Source of the DNA: CAZBDU01 sp964490725
GTDB taxonomy: Bacteria; Spirochaetota; Spirochaetia; SZUA-6; DRHE01
NCBI GenBank assembly: GCA_964490725.1
Contig: CAZBDU010000065.1
Location: 1-31,387 of the forward strand
Reading direction: 5' to 3'
Length of the DNA: 31,387 nucleotides
Shown: positions 15,336-23,284 of the stretch, piece by piece
How the letters are laid out: the number at the start of each line of letters is the position of its first letter
How positions within the stretch are numbered: the stretch's first letter is position 1
Position numbers and translations under genes: made by a program
Notes under the pieces: generated by a model
Seen by the model: only the letters and a program-made list of their open reading frames with translations
Told to the model about the DNA's origin: nothing
The model's database searches: none

Positions 15336-15974
15336 GTGCTGAACTGGAAGATCGTCCTGGGCTCGGCCCTGTTCGCCGTCCTGATCTCGTTCGTGGCGGG
15401 GCTGGCGGGAGGGAATCCCTTCGGCGTGGTGCTACTCCGCATGCTGGTCTCCGGCGCCCTCATTGGCGGCCTTGCCGCGGGGGCCCAGCTCATCATCCGC
15501 CGCTTCCTGCCGGAGCTGGGCGAGCGCCTCCAGGAAGGCGGCGAGGGCGGCTCCGGGCAGGTGGACATCGTGATCGACGGTGACATCGAGGAGGAGCCCG
15601 TGCCGGCAGGAGTGGAGCTGGAGCCGGCGGAGCCGGGGCCTGGGGATTTCCAGGAGGACGCCTCGCCGCTGGAGGAGGTTCCGGCCGGGGAAGAAAGCGG
15701 CGCTGAGTCCGTCGGCCTGCATGCGGAGAGCATCGAGGAACCCGGAGACCTCGAGGAAGTAGAGGAGGGGGAGCCCGTCGCGGAGTTCACACCGCTGGAC
15801 ACGCTGCCTGAGATGGAGCACTTCAGCTTCGAAGAGGTTGGCGGCGGGAGCCCTGCTCCGGCCCCCGGGGCGGACCTGGGGCGCGAGCAGCTCGACGCGG
15901 TGAAGAGCCGGCAGGACCCGGAGACGCTGGCCAAAGCCGTGCGCACCTTCATGAAGCGCGACCAGGAGGGGTAG
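15336..15974 (+). CDS. Acidic membrane protein of unknown function between flhG and fliA
   Basis: A 212-residue protein I cannot name. The N-terminus has two hydrophobic segments: ILGSALFAVLISFVAGLAG-type at about 6-24, and a second at about 28-50 (LRMLVSGALIGGLAAGAQLI). A basic RRFLPELGERL follows. The rest is strongly acidic and Pro/Glu/Gly-rich (about 65-180), probably disordered. It ends in a short helical, basic segment (ETLAKAVRTFMKRDQE). The GTG at 15336 follows GAGAGGGGAAAA. Position between flhG and fliA suggests a motility-linked role; proteins of this kind in the same slot occur in other spirochaetes as far as I recall. The segment resembles flagellin anti-sigma or FlgM proteins in no visible way. 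Confidence 0.8.
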   Translation: MLNWKIVLGSALFAVLISFVAGLAGGNPFGVVLLRMLVSGALIGGLAAGAQLIIRRFLPELGERLQEGGEGGSGQVDIVIDGDIEEEPVPAGVELEPAEPGPGDFQEDASPLEEVPAGEESGAESVGLHAESIEEPGDLEEVEEGEPVAEFTPLDTLPEMEHFSFEEVGGGSPAPAPGADLGREQLDAVKSRQDPETLAKAVRTFMKRDQEG

Positions 15975-15983
15975 GACCGGACA

Positions 15984-16772
15984 ATGGGTGACAGCAGCTT
16001 AGACGGCAGGCCGGAAGAGGAGCTCTGGCAGCTGTACCGAAAAGCCCGCAACCCCAGGATTCGCGACTACTTCGTCCGCCAGTATGCGCCTCTGGTAAAG
16101 TACGTTGCCGGCAAGGTGGCGATCGGCATGCCCAATAACGTGGAGTTCGACGACCTGGTAGGCTTCGGGGTCTTCGGGTTGTTCGACGCCATAGAGAAAT
16201 TCGATCCCGACAAGCACGTGAAGTTCAAGACCTACGCGGTGACGCGCATCCGCGGCGCCATATTCGACGAGCTGCGCTCCATCGACTGGGTTCCGCGCTC
16301 GGTGCGGCAGAAGACCCGGGAGGTCGAGGAGGCCATCCGCAAGCTGGAGGCCTCCCTGGGCCGGGCCGCCTCGGACCAGGAGATCGCCCGCGCCATGAGG
16401 ATGGATCTCAAGGATTTTCACCACCTGATGCTGAAGATCTCCGGCACCTCGGTGCTGTCGCTGAACGAGGTGTGGTACGCCGGGGACGACAACGACAAGA
16501 TCTCCATTGTGGAAAGCATCGAGAGCCCTTCATCCCTCAATCCCGACACCATCGTGGAGAAGGAGGAGATCAAGAGGGTGATTATCGAGGCCATCAACGA
16601 GCTGCCCGAGAAAGATAAGAAGGTGCTCATCCTCTACTACTACGAGGACCTGACCCTCAAGGAGATCGGGGAGGTCCTGGAGGTTACCGAGAGCCGGGTG
16701 TCGCAGCTTCATACCAAGGCCATCATGCGCCTGCGGGCCAGGCTTTACAACGTCAAGAAGGGCGTCCTGTGA
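15984..16772 (+). CDS. fliA: Flagellar sigma factor FliA (sigma-28/WhiG type)
   Basis: A 262-residue group 3 sigma factor that directs RNA polymerase to late flagellar promoters. Region 2 is clear: VEFDDLVGFGVFGLFDAIEK and FKTYAVTRIRGAIFDELR. It is followed by the WVPRSVRQKTREVEEA region 3 start. Region 4 carries the helix-turn-helix LKEIGEVLEVTESRVSQLHT. The ATG at 15984 follows AGGAGGGGTAGGACC. It overlaps fapA by 4 bases. No FlgM anti-sigma gene is visible here, so control of FliA activity must be encoded elsewhere or work differently. Confidence 0.96.
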   Translation: MGDSSLDGRPEEELWQLYRKARNPRIRDYFVRQYAPLVKYVAGKVAIGMPNNVEFDDLVGFGVFGLFDAIEKFDPDKHVKFKTYAVTRIRGAIFDELRSIDWVPRSVRQKTREVEEAIRKLEASLGRAASDQEIARAMRMDLKDFHHLMLKISGTSVLSLNEVWYAGDDNDKISIVESIESPSSLNPDTIVEKEEIKRVIIEAINELPEKDKKVLILYYYEDLTLKEIGEVLEVTESRVSQLHTKAIMRLRARLYNVKKGVL

Positions 16773-18706
16773 TCACGCTGCAAAGCCTGCGCGCGTACAT
16801 GCGCAGCCAGCTCGAAGACGACCGCAAGATCAAGTCCATCCGGGTCACCGGGGGGAGCCTGGAGGAGGCGTTGAAACAGGCCTCCATCGAGCTGGGGGTC
16901 TCCGTGAAGAAGCTGGAGTACGAGGTGGTGGAGCAGGGCTCCAGGGGGACCCTCGGGGTGGGCAGAAGGAACTGGGTCATCCTGGCCTACGAGGCGGCCC
17001 AGAAGGTGAAGATGCCGGAGGAGGAGGTGGACCTCGCCTCCCTGGGGCTCGGCGCCAAGGCCGAGGCGGAGCCCGACCGCGACGGGGAGGTGTTCGTGCG
17101 TCTCACCCACGAGGGAGTGATGATGAAGGTGACTCCCCCCGTGGGCAGGGGCAGCCGCCTCTCCGAACGGGTGGCCCTGGAGAAGCTCTCCCGGCGGAAC
17201 GTGAACTTCGACGCAGCGGCGGTGTCCAGGGTGGTCAGGCGGGCCGAAGGCGAGTACATCAAGGTGGGGGATTTCGAGTTCAACCCCGCCGCGCAATCGG
17301 TGTTGACCGTGGACGTCTTCGAGGCGGACATGAAGGCTGCCATGACGGCTACCCCGCCCGGGCCGGGCGGAACGGACCTGACCGCCGAGGAGATCAGGAC
17401 GTTGCTGGCGAGCAACGGTGTGGTGCACGGCATCAAAGAGGAGGTCATCCAGGAGTTCGTCGACTACCCTCGCTACAACGATCGCGTCGTGGTGGCCGAA
17501 GGGTCCAAGCCGGTGAACGGCAGGGACGCGCGGGTGGCGTACAACTTCTCCACGGACCACACCGAGGTCAGGTTGAAGGAGAAGAACGGGCGGGTGGATT
17601 TCCGGGAGCTGGACCTGGTGGAAAACGTGGAGGCAGGCCAGATCCTGGCCAGGAAGATGCCGGCGGAGCCGGGCCAGGACGGGCGGACCGTGCTGGGCAG
17701 GGTGCTTCCGGCCAAGGCGGGAAAAGACACTGCCATCGACGTCGGCAAGAACGTCAAGCTCTCCGAGGACGGGACCACCGTCCTGGCCACCATCAACGGC
17801 CAGGTGCTGCTGGTGGCCGGAAAGATCAACGTGGAGCCGGTATACACGGTGGAAGGAGACGTGAACTTCAAGTCCGGCAACATCCTCTTCCTGGGCACCG
17901 TGCTGGTCAAGGGCAATGTGGAGGACGGCTTCAGCGTCAAGGCTGCCGGCAACATCGAGGTCATGGGCAGCGTGGGCAAGGCAGAGCTGGACGCCGAGGG
18001 CGACATCATCGTGCATCAGGGGATCCTGGGCAAGAACGAGGGCCGCGTGCGGGCGGGGCTCAACCTGCTGGCCAAGTTCATCGAGCACGCCCGGGCGGAG
18101 GCCGACGGGAACGTTCTGGTGAGCGACGGGATCATCCACTCCTTCGTGGATGCCAACAGGCGCATCATCTGCCAGGGCAAGCGCGCCGCCGTGGTGGGGG
18201 GCCGCCTGCGGGCTGCGGAGGACATAAACGCCAAGATCCTGGGCTCCGTAGCCGGCACCGAGACCATCCTCGAGGTGGGTCTGGACCCGAGGCGCAAGGA
18301 GCAGCTGGCCGGGGCGTTCCATCGCAAGGGGGAGCTGGAGCGCGAGCTGGAGGGGCTGGAGCGGAATCTGAACACCCTGGAGAACCTGAAACGGGTGCAG
18401 GGAGAGCTTCCGGAGGACAAGGCCCGCAGCCTGGACGAGCTGAACGAGAGGCGCTCGACGATTTTCCAGGAGCTGGAGACGCTGAACGCGAAGATCGCAG
18501 AGATCAACGCCTATCTCGCCGGGCTGAAGATCAACGGCAAGGTCTCCGCCTCGGATAGAGTGTACCCGGGCGTGAAGATCTTCATCAAGAACGAGAGCCT
18601 GGTGGTGCGCAATGAGTTCAAGAAAGTCACCTTCTGTCTGGAGGGGAAGGAGGTGCGTATGACCAAGTACGAACCCGTGGAGGAGGAGTTCATCAGGAGG
18701 ACCTGA
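16769..18706 (+). CDS. fapA: FapA-family protein (DUF342) with N-terminal Jag-N domain
   Basis: A 645-residue flagellar assembly protein A family member. Residues about 15-75 look like a Jag-N domain (KSIRVTGGSLEEALKQASIE, then LGVSVKKLEYEVVEQGSRG). The centre (about 170-480) is the DUF342/FapA beta-helix, with repeats such as EGDVNFKSGNILFLGTVLV, GNIEVMGSVGKAELDAEGDI and VLVSDGIIHSFVDANRR. A helical coiled coil of charged heptads follows at about 500-590, then a short beta tail. FapA in Vibrio affects polar flagellum formation; the Jag-N domain belongs to a family linked to RNA or envelope control. GTG 16769 overlaps fliA (GTGA). The molecular role here is unknown. Confidence 0.88.
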   Translation: MITLQSLRAYMRSQLEDDRKIKSIRVTGGSLEEALKQASIELGVSVKKLEYEVVEQGSRGTLGVGRRNWVILAYEAAQKVKMPEEEVDLASLGLGAKAEAEPDRDGEVFVRLTHEGVMMKVTPPVGRGSRLSERVALEKLSRRNVNFDAAAVSRVVRRAEGEYIKVGDFEFNPAAQSVLTVDVFEADMKAAMTATPPGPGGTDLTAEEIRTLLASNGVVHGIKEEVIQEFVDYPRYNDRVVVAEGSKPVNGRDARVAYNFSTDHTEVRLKEKNGRVDFRELDLVENVEAGQILARKMPAEPGQDGRTVLGRVLPAKAGKDTAIDVGKNVKLSEDGTTVLATINGQVLLVAGKINVEPVYTVEGDVNFKSGNILFLGTVLVKGNVEDGFSVKAAGNIEVMGSVGKAELDAEGDIIVHQGILGKNEGRVRAGLNLLAKFIEHARAEADGNVLVSDGIIHSFVDANRRIICQGKRAAVVGGRLRAAEDINAKILGSVAGTETILEVGLDPRRKEQLAGAFHRKGELERELEGLERNLNTLENLKRVQGELPEDKARSLDELNERRSTIFQELETLNAKIAEINAYLAGLKINGKVSASDRVYPGVKIFIKNESLVVRNEFKKVTFCLEGKEVRMTKYEPVEEEFIRRT

Positions 18707-18708
18707 TC

Positions 18709-19032
18709 ATGCCTCTGCTGCCAATAGATCTGCAGACCATGTTCTCGCAGATGAACCAGGTCGGGCGCGAGCAGGCCGTGCAGCGCGAGGTGGCGCCGCA
18801 GTATCAGTTCGCGCAGGGCGCGGAGATCGCCAGGAAGACGGAGCACGACGACAGCGCCGTGAACCAGAGCCAGGACCTGGGCGAAGGACTCGAGAAGCTG
18901 AAAGAACGCGGCGAGCGGGAGGCCCGCCGGCGCGAAGAGCGCGAGAAGCGGGGCGCCGGCAGGGACGGGAGCCGGGACAGAGAGATCTTCGAGGACCCCG
19001 ATCTGGGGCATCACATCGACATAACGGGCTGA
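18709..19032 (+). CDS. Small charged hypothetical protein after fapA
   Basis: A 107-residue protein with no family I can assign. It begins MPLLPIDLQTMFSQMNQVG, continues with Gln/Glu-rich and then strongly charged helical sequence (LKERGEREARRREEREKR), and ends in an acidic, His-containing tail, DPDLGHHIDITG. There is no signal peptide or membrane segment, so it should be cytoplasmic. The ATG at 18709 follows AGGAGGACC, and the gap to fapA is 2 bases, so co-translation is likely. The amphipathic N-terminus and disordered middle suggest an adaptor or chaperone-like protein, but this is only inference. Confidence 0.75.
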   Translation: MPLLPIDLQTMFSQMNQVGREQAVQREVAPQYQFAQGAEIARKTEHDDSAVNQSQDLGEGLEKLKERGEREARRREEREKRGAGRDGSRDREIFEDPDLGHHIDITG

Positions 19033-19054
19033 AAGGCCGCCGGCTGGAGTTGCA

Positions 19055-19540
19055 TTGGAACGATTCCTCTTGACCGCGGGCCTGCTCGCCGCAGGCTACG
19101 TTTTCATATACCTGTTGTTGAAGCGGAGGATCAGCCGGACGATGGACCCAGCTCGCGTGCTGGAGAGCATCAGGCAGGAAGTCGACCAGATCATCGTCGA
19201 GTTGAACCAGACCACGAATCGGAACATCACCCTGGTCGAGGACCGCCTGGCAAGCCTGCGGGACCTGCTGGCCCACGCGGATAGAAAGCTGGGCCTGCTC
19301 CGTCGCGAGCAGGAGAAGCAGGAGCGGGGGGCGCAGGTGTACACCGACCTGGCCAAGCCGCGCCCGCAGCCTCCCCAGCGGGAGCAGGAGAAGGAGCGGG
19401 AAGAGTCCGATCCCCAGCTGGAGGTGCTGCGCCTGCACGCTTCCGGTTTCTCACCGGCGTTGATCGCACGCCGGACCGGCAAGACCGTCGCCGAAGTGGA
19501 GCTCATCATCTCCCTGGCCGAGGCGCGCCGGCAGGGCTAG
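19055..19540 (+). CDS. Membrane-anchored coiled-coil protein with C-terminal HTH-like segment (DUF2802/DUF6115-like)
   Basis: The 161-residue product starts at TTG 19055, with CTGGAG 5 bases upstream. A single N-terminal membrane anchor (LLTAGLLAAGYVFIYLLLKR) is followed by a coiled coil at about 35-95 (VLESIRQEVDQIIVELNQTT and EDRLASLRDLLAHADRKLG). A Glu/Gln/Pro-rich linker leads to a C-terminal helix-turn-helix-like segment (LHASGFSPALIARRTGKTVA with EVELIISLA). This plan is typical of small DUF2802/DUF6115-type proteins encoded in flagellar operons near cheW/fliA in several phyla. Function is unknown. The HTH at the end of a membrane-tethered protein may bind protein and not DNA. Confidence 0.75.
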   Translation: MERFLLTAGLLAAGYVFIYLLLKRRISRTMDPARVLESIRQEVDQIIVELNQTTNRNITLVEDRLASLRDLLAHADRKLGLLRREQEKQERGAQVYTDLAKPRPQPPQREQEKEREESDPQLEVLRLHASGFSPALIARRTGKTVAEVELIISLAEARRQG

Positions 19541-19545
19541 GCCGG

Positions 19546-20148
19546 GTGTCTGGAGTGCACGCGCAGAAGGTGCGCTGCCCGCTGGGGGTGCAGATCCAAG
19601 GCGGCCGCTTCGTGGTGCTTCTGGCAGCGGGAGCCCGCATCCCCGCACGCGGCGCGCGGACCTTCACGACCGTCGCCGCCGGGCAGACCACGGCGGACAT
19701 CCCCGTCGTGGAGCTTGCCGGCGGCTCGCCTCTCGCCCTGGGCACGGTGGTGCTGTCGGGGATCCGTGAGGCCTGGCGGGGTGCGGCGCGGATCGGGGTG
19801 CGATTCCAGCTGGCCTCCGACGGGCTGCTGATCGTCACCGCCCGGGATCTGGACGGGGAAGCCGCGCAGACCGCCTTCCTGTGGCCGGCCCGCGCCCTGG
19901 GCGGGGGCGGCACAGAGGAGGCGGGCCGGGTGGCGGCGCTGGCGGGGAGGGTGGCCTCGCTCTCCCGGGCCCCGGAGCTGGAGCTGGAGGCGGCCTTCGG
20001 AGAGGAGATCCGGGAGGTGCTGGCCGAGAGCAGCGGCGCGCTGCGGGGGCGCGGCGGCCTGCTGCTGCGGGACTGCCGAGTGGCCCTGGAGGCGCTGCTG
20101 GGGGAGCTGGCGGTCCGCCGCAGGGAGAGGCGCCGTGATCGAGGCTGA
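19546..20148 (+). CDS. Stand-alone Hsp70 substrate-binding-domain protein (no ATPase domain)
   Basis: A 200-residue protein whose residues about 11-105 align by eye with the DnaK substrate-binding beta-sandwich. PLGVQIQGGRFVVLLAAGARIP parallels PLSLGIETMGGVM...IP; TFTTVAAGQ parallels VFSTAEDNQ; LSGIREAWRG parallels LDGINPAPRG; LASDGLLIVTARDLDG parallels IDADGILHVSAKDKNSG. Residues about 115-195 are helix-rich and could be a reduced lid. No nucleotide-binding domain and no DVLLL linker precede it, and there is no room for one upstream. By hand alignment Phe426 is kept (Phe40), but Val436 and Met404 become Ala50 and Gln18. GTG 19546 is used; GTG 19555 is an alternative. It overlaps the downstream J-domain gene by 14 bases, pointing to a chaperone-like pair. 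Confidence 0.78.
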   Translation: MSGVHAQKVRCPLGVQIQGGRFVVLLAAGARIPARGARTFTTVAAGQTTADIPVVELAGGSPLALGTVVLSGIREAWRGAARIGVRFQLASDGLLIVTARDLDGEAAQTAFLWPARALGGGGTEEAGRVAALAGRVASLSRAPELELEAAFGEEIREVLAESSGALRGRGGLLLRDCRVALEALLGELAVRRRERRRDRG

Positions 20149-20761
20149 GCTGTACAGGTTGCTGGGCCTGTCCTCGGGGGCCACCCTGGCCGAGGTGAAG
20201 AGCGCCTTCCGCCGGCTGGCGCTGCAGCATCATCCCGACCGCGGCGGACGCAGCGACCGCTTCAGCCGCATCTCGGAGGCCTACCAGGCGCTTCTGGGGC
20301 TGTCGGGCGGGCAAGGGGCCCCGCCGGAGGCAGGCGGGAGCCAGAGCCGAAAGCAGAGCCGTGGGTCCGGCGGGCGGGTCTCGCTGCGGGTGGTCGAAGC
20401 GGGACGGGAGCTGCTGGGAGCCGTGGAATCGGGGGCGCGGGTGGCGGCGGCGAAGAAGCTGTCCCGTCTGGGGCGCAAGAGCGCCTACCCCTTCCTCAGG
20501 GAGGCGCTTGCCGACCCGGAGAAACGGGTGGCGGCGGCGGCGGTGCGGGCCATCGGCGCCCTGAACATCCGGCAGTCCGCCCCGGAGCTGGGTGCGCTTT
20601 TCCTCAGGGCGGATCCGGAGCTGAAGCTAACGGTCCTGGAGTCAGTGCGGCGCATGGGCGCGCTGCGCGCCTTCAACGGGGTGCTGCTGGCCGCGCTGAA
20701 GGACTCCGACCGGCGGGTGCGGGCCCGGGCGGCGGAGCTGCTCCGGCGGCGGGAGAGCTGA
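20135..20761 (+). CDS. J-domain protein with C-terminal HEAT repeats
   Basis: A 208-residue protein with an N-terminal J domain (about 5-58): LYRLLGLSSGATLAEVKSAF, the HPD motif at 33-35 (ALQHHPDRGG) and FSRISEAYQALLG. The intact HPD means it should stimulate an Hsp70 ATPase. After a Gly/Ser/Gln linker (about 58-85), the C-terminal half has about three HEAT-like helical repeats (KKLSRLGRKSAYPFLREALA, RVAAAAVRAIGAL, DSDRRVRARAAELLRR). GTG 20135 follows AGGGAGAGG and lies inside the end of the Hsp70-SBD gene. It lacks the zinc finger and C-terminal domains of DnaJ, so it is a specialised J protein. Since its neighbour has no ATPase domain, its Hsp70 is probably the cell's DnaK, encoded elsewhere. 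Confidence 0.88.
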   Translation: MIEAELYRLLGLSSGATLAEVKSAFRRLALQHHPDRGGRSDRFSRISEAYQALLGLSGGQGAPPEAGGSQSRKQSRGSGGRVSLRVVEAGRELLGAVESGARVAAAKKLSRLGRKSAYPFLREALADPEKRVAAAAVRAIGALNIRQSAPELGALFLRADPELKLTVLESVRRMGALRAFNGVLLAALKDSDRRVRARAAELLRRRES

Positions 20762-20763
20762 AG

Positions 20764-21207
20764 ATGGCCGGCAGGTACGTGACGTTCACGGTGGCGGGGG
20801 GGCTTTACGCGCTGCCCGTGGCGGCGGTGGCGCAGATCGTCCGCCGCGAAGGCATCAGCGCCGTTCCGGCGGCCCCTGAGTTCGTCGACGGGGTGGTGAC
20901 GCACGGCGGGGAGGTGGTGCCCGTGGTCAACCTGCGCCTTCGTTTCGGCCTGCCCAGGAGCGAGCCGGACCGCCGCACCCGCATGGTCGTGGTGGAAAAA
21001 GAGGGAAAGAGCTTCGGGCTGGTCGTGGATAGGGTGCGGGAAGTGGTAGAATTATCGGAGGAAGAGATCGCCGCTGCCCCGGAAACCGCATTCGGAGTGC
21101 GCCCCGAGTTCGTGCTGGGAGTCGCCGGGGCCGGCCGGGAGCCGCTGGTCATCCTGGATATCTTCCGCATCCTGTCCGCGCCGGCGGAGGCGCCGGTGCG
21201 GGTGTGA
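20764..21207 (+). CDS. cheW: Chemotaxis coupling protein CheW
   Basis: CheW (147 aa) links chemoreceptors to the CheA kinase in the signalling array. The fold pattern is clear: YVTFTVAGGLYALPVAAVAQ, then ISAVPAAPEFVDGVVTHGGE, VVPVVNLRLRFGLP, and KSFGLVVDRVREVVELSEEE, ending FVLGVAGAG and LVILDIFRIL. It has no extra domains. It starts 2 bases after the J-domain gene and overlaps cheA by 4 bases (GTGA), so cheW and cheA are probably made in coupled amounts. Confidence 0.96.
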   Translation: MAGRYVTFTVAGGLYALPVAAVAQIVRREGISAVPAAPEFVDGVVTHGGEVVPVVNLRLRFGLPRSEPDRRTRMVVVEKEGKSFGLVVDRVREVVELSEEEIAAAPETAFGVRPEFVLGVAGAGREPLVILDIFRILSAPAEAPVRV

Positions 21208-23261
21208 ACGGACTGCAGCCGGTGAGAGCCGAGGTCGAAGAGAATCGACTGCTTCGGGCTTTTCTCGAGGAGGCCGAGGAGCTCCTGGAAGGTCTCAACC
21301 AGACGCTGGTGGCGCTGGAGAAGGACAAGGCCAACCGCGGGCTGATCCACGAGGTCTTCCGCCTCACGCATTCCATCAAGAGCGAAGCGGCGCTGCTGGG
21401 CCTGGCGAACACCGCCGAGCTGGCCCACAGGCTGGAAGACGTCTTCGAGCGCCTGCGCAGCGGCTCCACGGTGCTGGACGGTCCTCTCATGGACGCGGTC
21501 TTCGCCGCCTCGGACCTGCTGCACGAGGCGGTGGCGCGCATCGGCTCCGGGGAAGGAGACAGCGCTGTGGACTCCCGCACCGTGCTGGCGGAGCTGCAGA
21601 GGATCGCCGGCCCCGAGGAAGGCGGTGAACCGCGGCCCGCCCCGGCCCCAGAGGCGGGGCAGGGCCCCGAGGAGGAGCGGCCGGGCCCGTTCGGGCTGAA
21701 GGCGGTGCAGATGCGGCACCTGGAGGAGGCCGCCGACCGCGGCGAGGAGTTCTACTCGCTGGAGTTCGAGGTGGACCCCGAGGCGGTGATGATGTATCCC
21801 CGGGCGTACCTGGTATCGAACAATCTGGAAATCATCGCCAATGTGGTCCGGACGGTGCCGGACCTGGAATCTCCCTCCGAGAACGACCGGGACTACGCGC
21901 GGGTGCAGGTGCTGCTGACCGCGGCGACAGGCGAGGCCGAGCTGCGCCGCGCCTGCCAGGTGGACCAGGTGCAGGCGCTGGAGCTCCGCCGCCTCGATCC
22001 GGGGGAGCTGATGGCGCCGCGGCCGGCTCCTCCCACCCCTGCGGGCAGCCAGGAGCCGGCCGGGTCCCGTCCGGAGCGTTCTTCCGTGCGGGTGGACACC
22101 CGCAAGCTGAACGATCTCTGGCACCTGGTGGGAGAGCTGACGGCGTGCAAGGCGCGGCTGTCGGCTCTGGCCCAGAGCTTTGCGGAGGACGGGGCGGACC
22201 GGGAGCGGTTTCGAAGCCGTCTGGAGCGTTCGACCGATACGCTGGAGCGCATCACCGCGGCCATGCAGCACGCCATGATGGAGACGCGGATGGTGCCGAT
22301 ATCGGTCCTGTTCAACAAGTTCCCGCGGCTGGTGCGCGATCTGTCCCGCAAGCTGGGCAAGTCCGTGGAGCTTTTCCTGTACGGCCGGGAAACGGAGATC
22401 GACCGCAGCCTCGTGGAGGCTCTGTCAGACCCGCTGACTCACGTCATTCGCAACGCCTTGGATCACGGCATCGAGCCCGCCGCCGAGCGCGGGCGGGCGG
22501 GAAAGGCGGAGCAGGGGCGGATCGCGATTTCGGCCCAGCAGCAGGGCGGACGGATCGTGATCGAGGTCTATGACGACGGCCGGGGAATAGACTTCGACCG
22601 CATCCGGCAGAAGGTGGGAGACTCGGCGGCCAGCGACCAGGAGCTCATCCGCCACATCTTCTCGCCCGGCTTCAGCACCCGCGACGACGTCACCGATCTG
22701 TCGGGACGCGGGGTGGGCATGGACGTGGTGGCCACGCGCATCAGGGAAGACCTGCGCGGCGAGATTGCGGTGCAGAGCACGCGGGGGGCGGGAACCACGG
22801 TCACGATCTTCCTGCCCCTCACCCTGACGATCCTGGACGCGCTGGTGGCCGGCTGCGGAGAGGGCCTGTTCGGCATCCCGGTCCGGGACATCGTCGAGAC
22901 CACGCGGGTGGACCGCGCGCACGTGGAAGTGGTTGAAGGCGGGGAGCGCTACCACTATAATGACCACAGTATCCCCTTGCTGAAGCTCTGGTCTCTGCTT
23001 CCCCGGCTGGCCGCGCCGGACCGGTCGGACGCCGAGGGACACAACGGCGTGGTCATCAGCCAGCGAGACAGGGAAATCGTGCTGCTGGTAGACGAGCTGG
23101 TGGACGAGGAGGACGTGGTGGTGCGGCCCCTGTCCGGTATGCTCAACGCCGGTGGGCTGTTCTCAGGAGCCTCCGTCATGGGCGACGGTCGGATCCTGTT
23201 CCTGCTGGATACGGCCCGCCTGGTGAGCCTGGCCGGCGTTGGATCGCGGGTGATGAACTAA
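21204..23261 (+). CDS. cheA: Chemotaxis histidine kinase CheA
   Basis: CheA (685 aa) autophosphorylates and passes phosphate to CheY. Domains in order: P1/HPt (about 10-125) with phospho-accepting His56 in FRLTHSIKSEAALLG; a P2-like domain at about 170-265 (YSLEFEVDPEAVMMYPRAYL); P3 dimerisation helices from about 295 (VDTRKLNDLWHLVGELTACK); P4 ATPase with N box LTHVIRNALDHGIEP, G1 VYDDGRGID and G2 LSGRGVGMDVV; and P5, CheW-like, from about 540 (LTILDALVAGCGEGLFGIPV). All catalytic motifs are intact. GTG 21204 overlaps cheW. A promoter-like site inside it may serve cheY. Confidence 0.97.
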   Translation: MNGLQPVRAEVEENRLLRAFLEEAEELLEGLNQTLVALEKDKANRGLIHEVFRLTHSIKSEAALLGLANTAELAHRLEDVFERLRSGSTVLDGPLMDAVFAASDLLHEAVARIGSGEGDSAVDSRTVLAELQRIAGPEEGGEPRPAPAPEAGQGPEEERPGPFGLKAVQMRHLEEAADRGEEFYSLEFEVDPEAVMMYPRAYLVSNNLEIIANVVRTVPDLESPSENDRDYARVQVLLTAATGEAELRRACQVDQVQALELRRLDPGELMAPRPAPPTPAGSQEPAGSRPERSSVRVDTRKLNDLWHLVGELTACKARLSALAQSFAEDGADRERFRSRLERSTDTLERITAAMQHAMMETRMVPISVLFNKFPRLVRDLSRKLGKSVELFLYGRETEIDRSLVEALSDPLTHVIRNALDHGIEPAAERGRAGKAEQGRIAISAQQQGGRIVIEVYDDGRGIDFDRIRQKVGDSAASDQELIRHIFSPGFSTRDDVTDLSGRGVGMDVVATRIREDLRGEIAVQSTRGAGTTVTIFLPLTLTILDALVAGCGEGLFGIPVRDIVETTRVDRAHVEVVEGGERYHYNDHSIPLLKLWSLLPRLAAPDRSDAEGHNGVVISQRDREIVLLVDELVDEEDVVVRPLSGMLNAGGLFSGASVMGDGRILFLLDTARLVSLAGVGSRVMN
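22933..22961 (+). promoter_or_regulatory. Candidate internal promoter in cheA, upstream of cheY
   Basis: TTGAAG (22933-22938), a spacer of exactly 17 bases, and a perfect TATAAT (22956-22961) lie inside the P5-coding part of cheA. A perfect -10 is rare in such GC-rich coding DNA. It would start a transcript about 315 bases before cheY and could supply extra CheY relative to CheA. The hexamers encode conserved protein positions, so chance remains possible. Confidence 0.4.
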
Positions 23262-23284
23262 AGTTGGGGCGACCTGGAGGCGCC

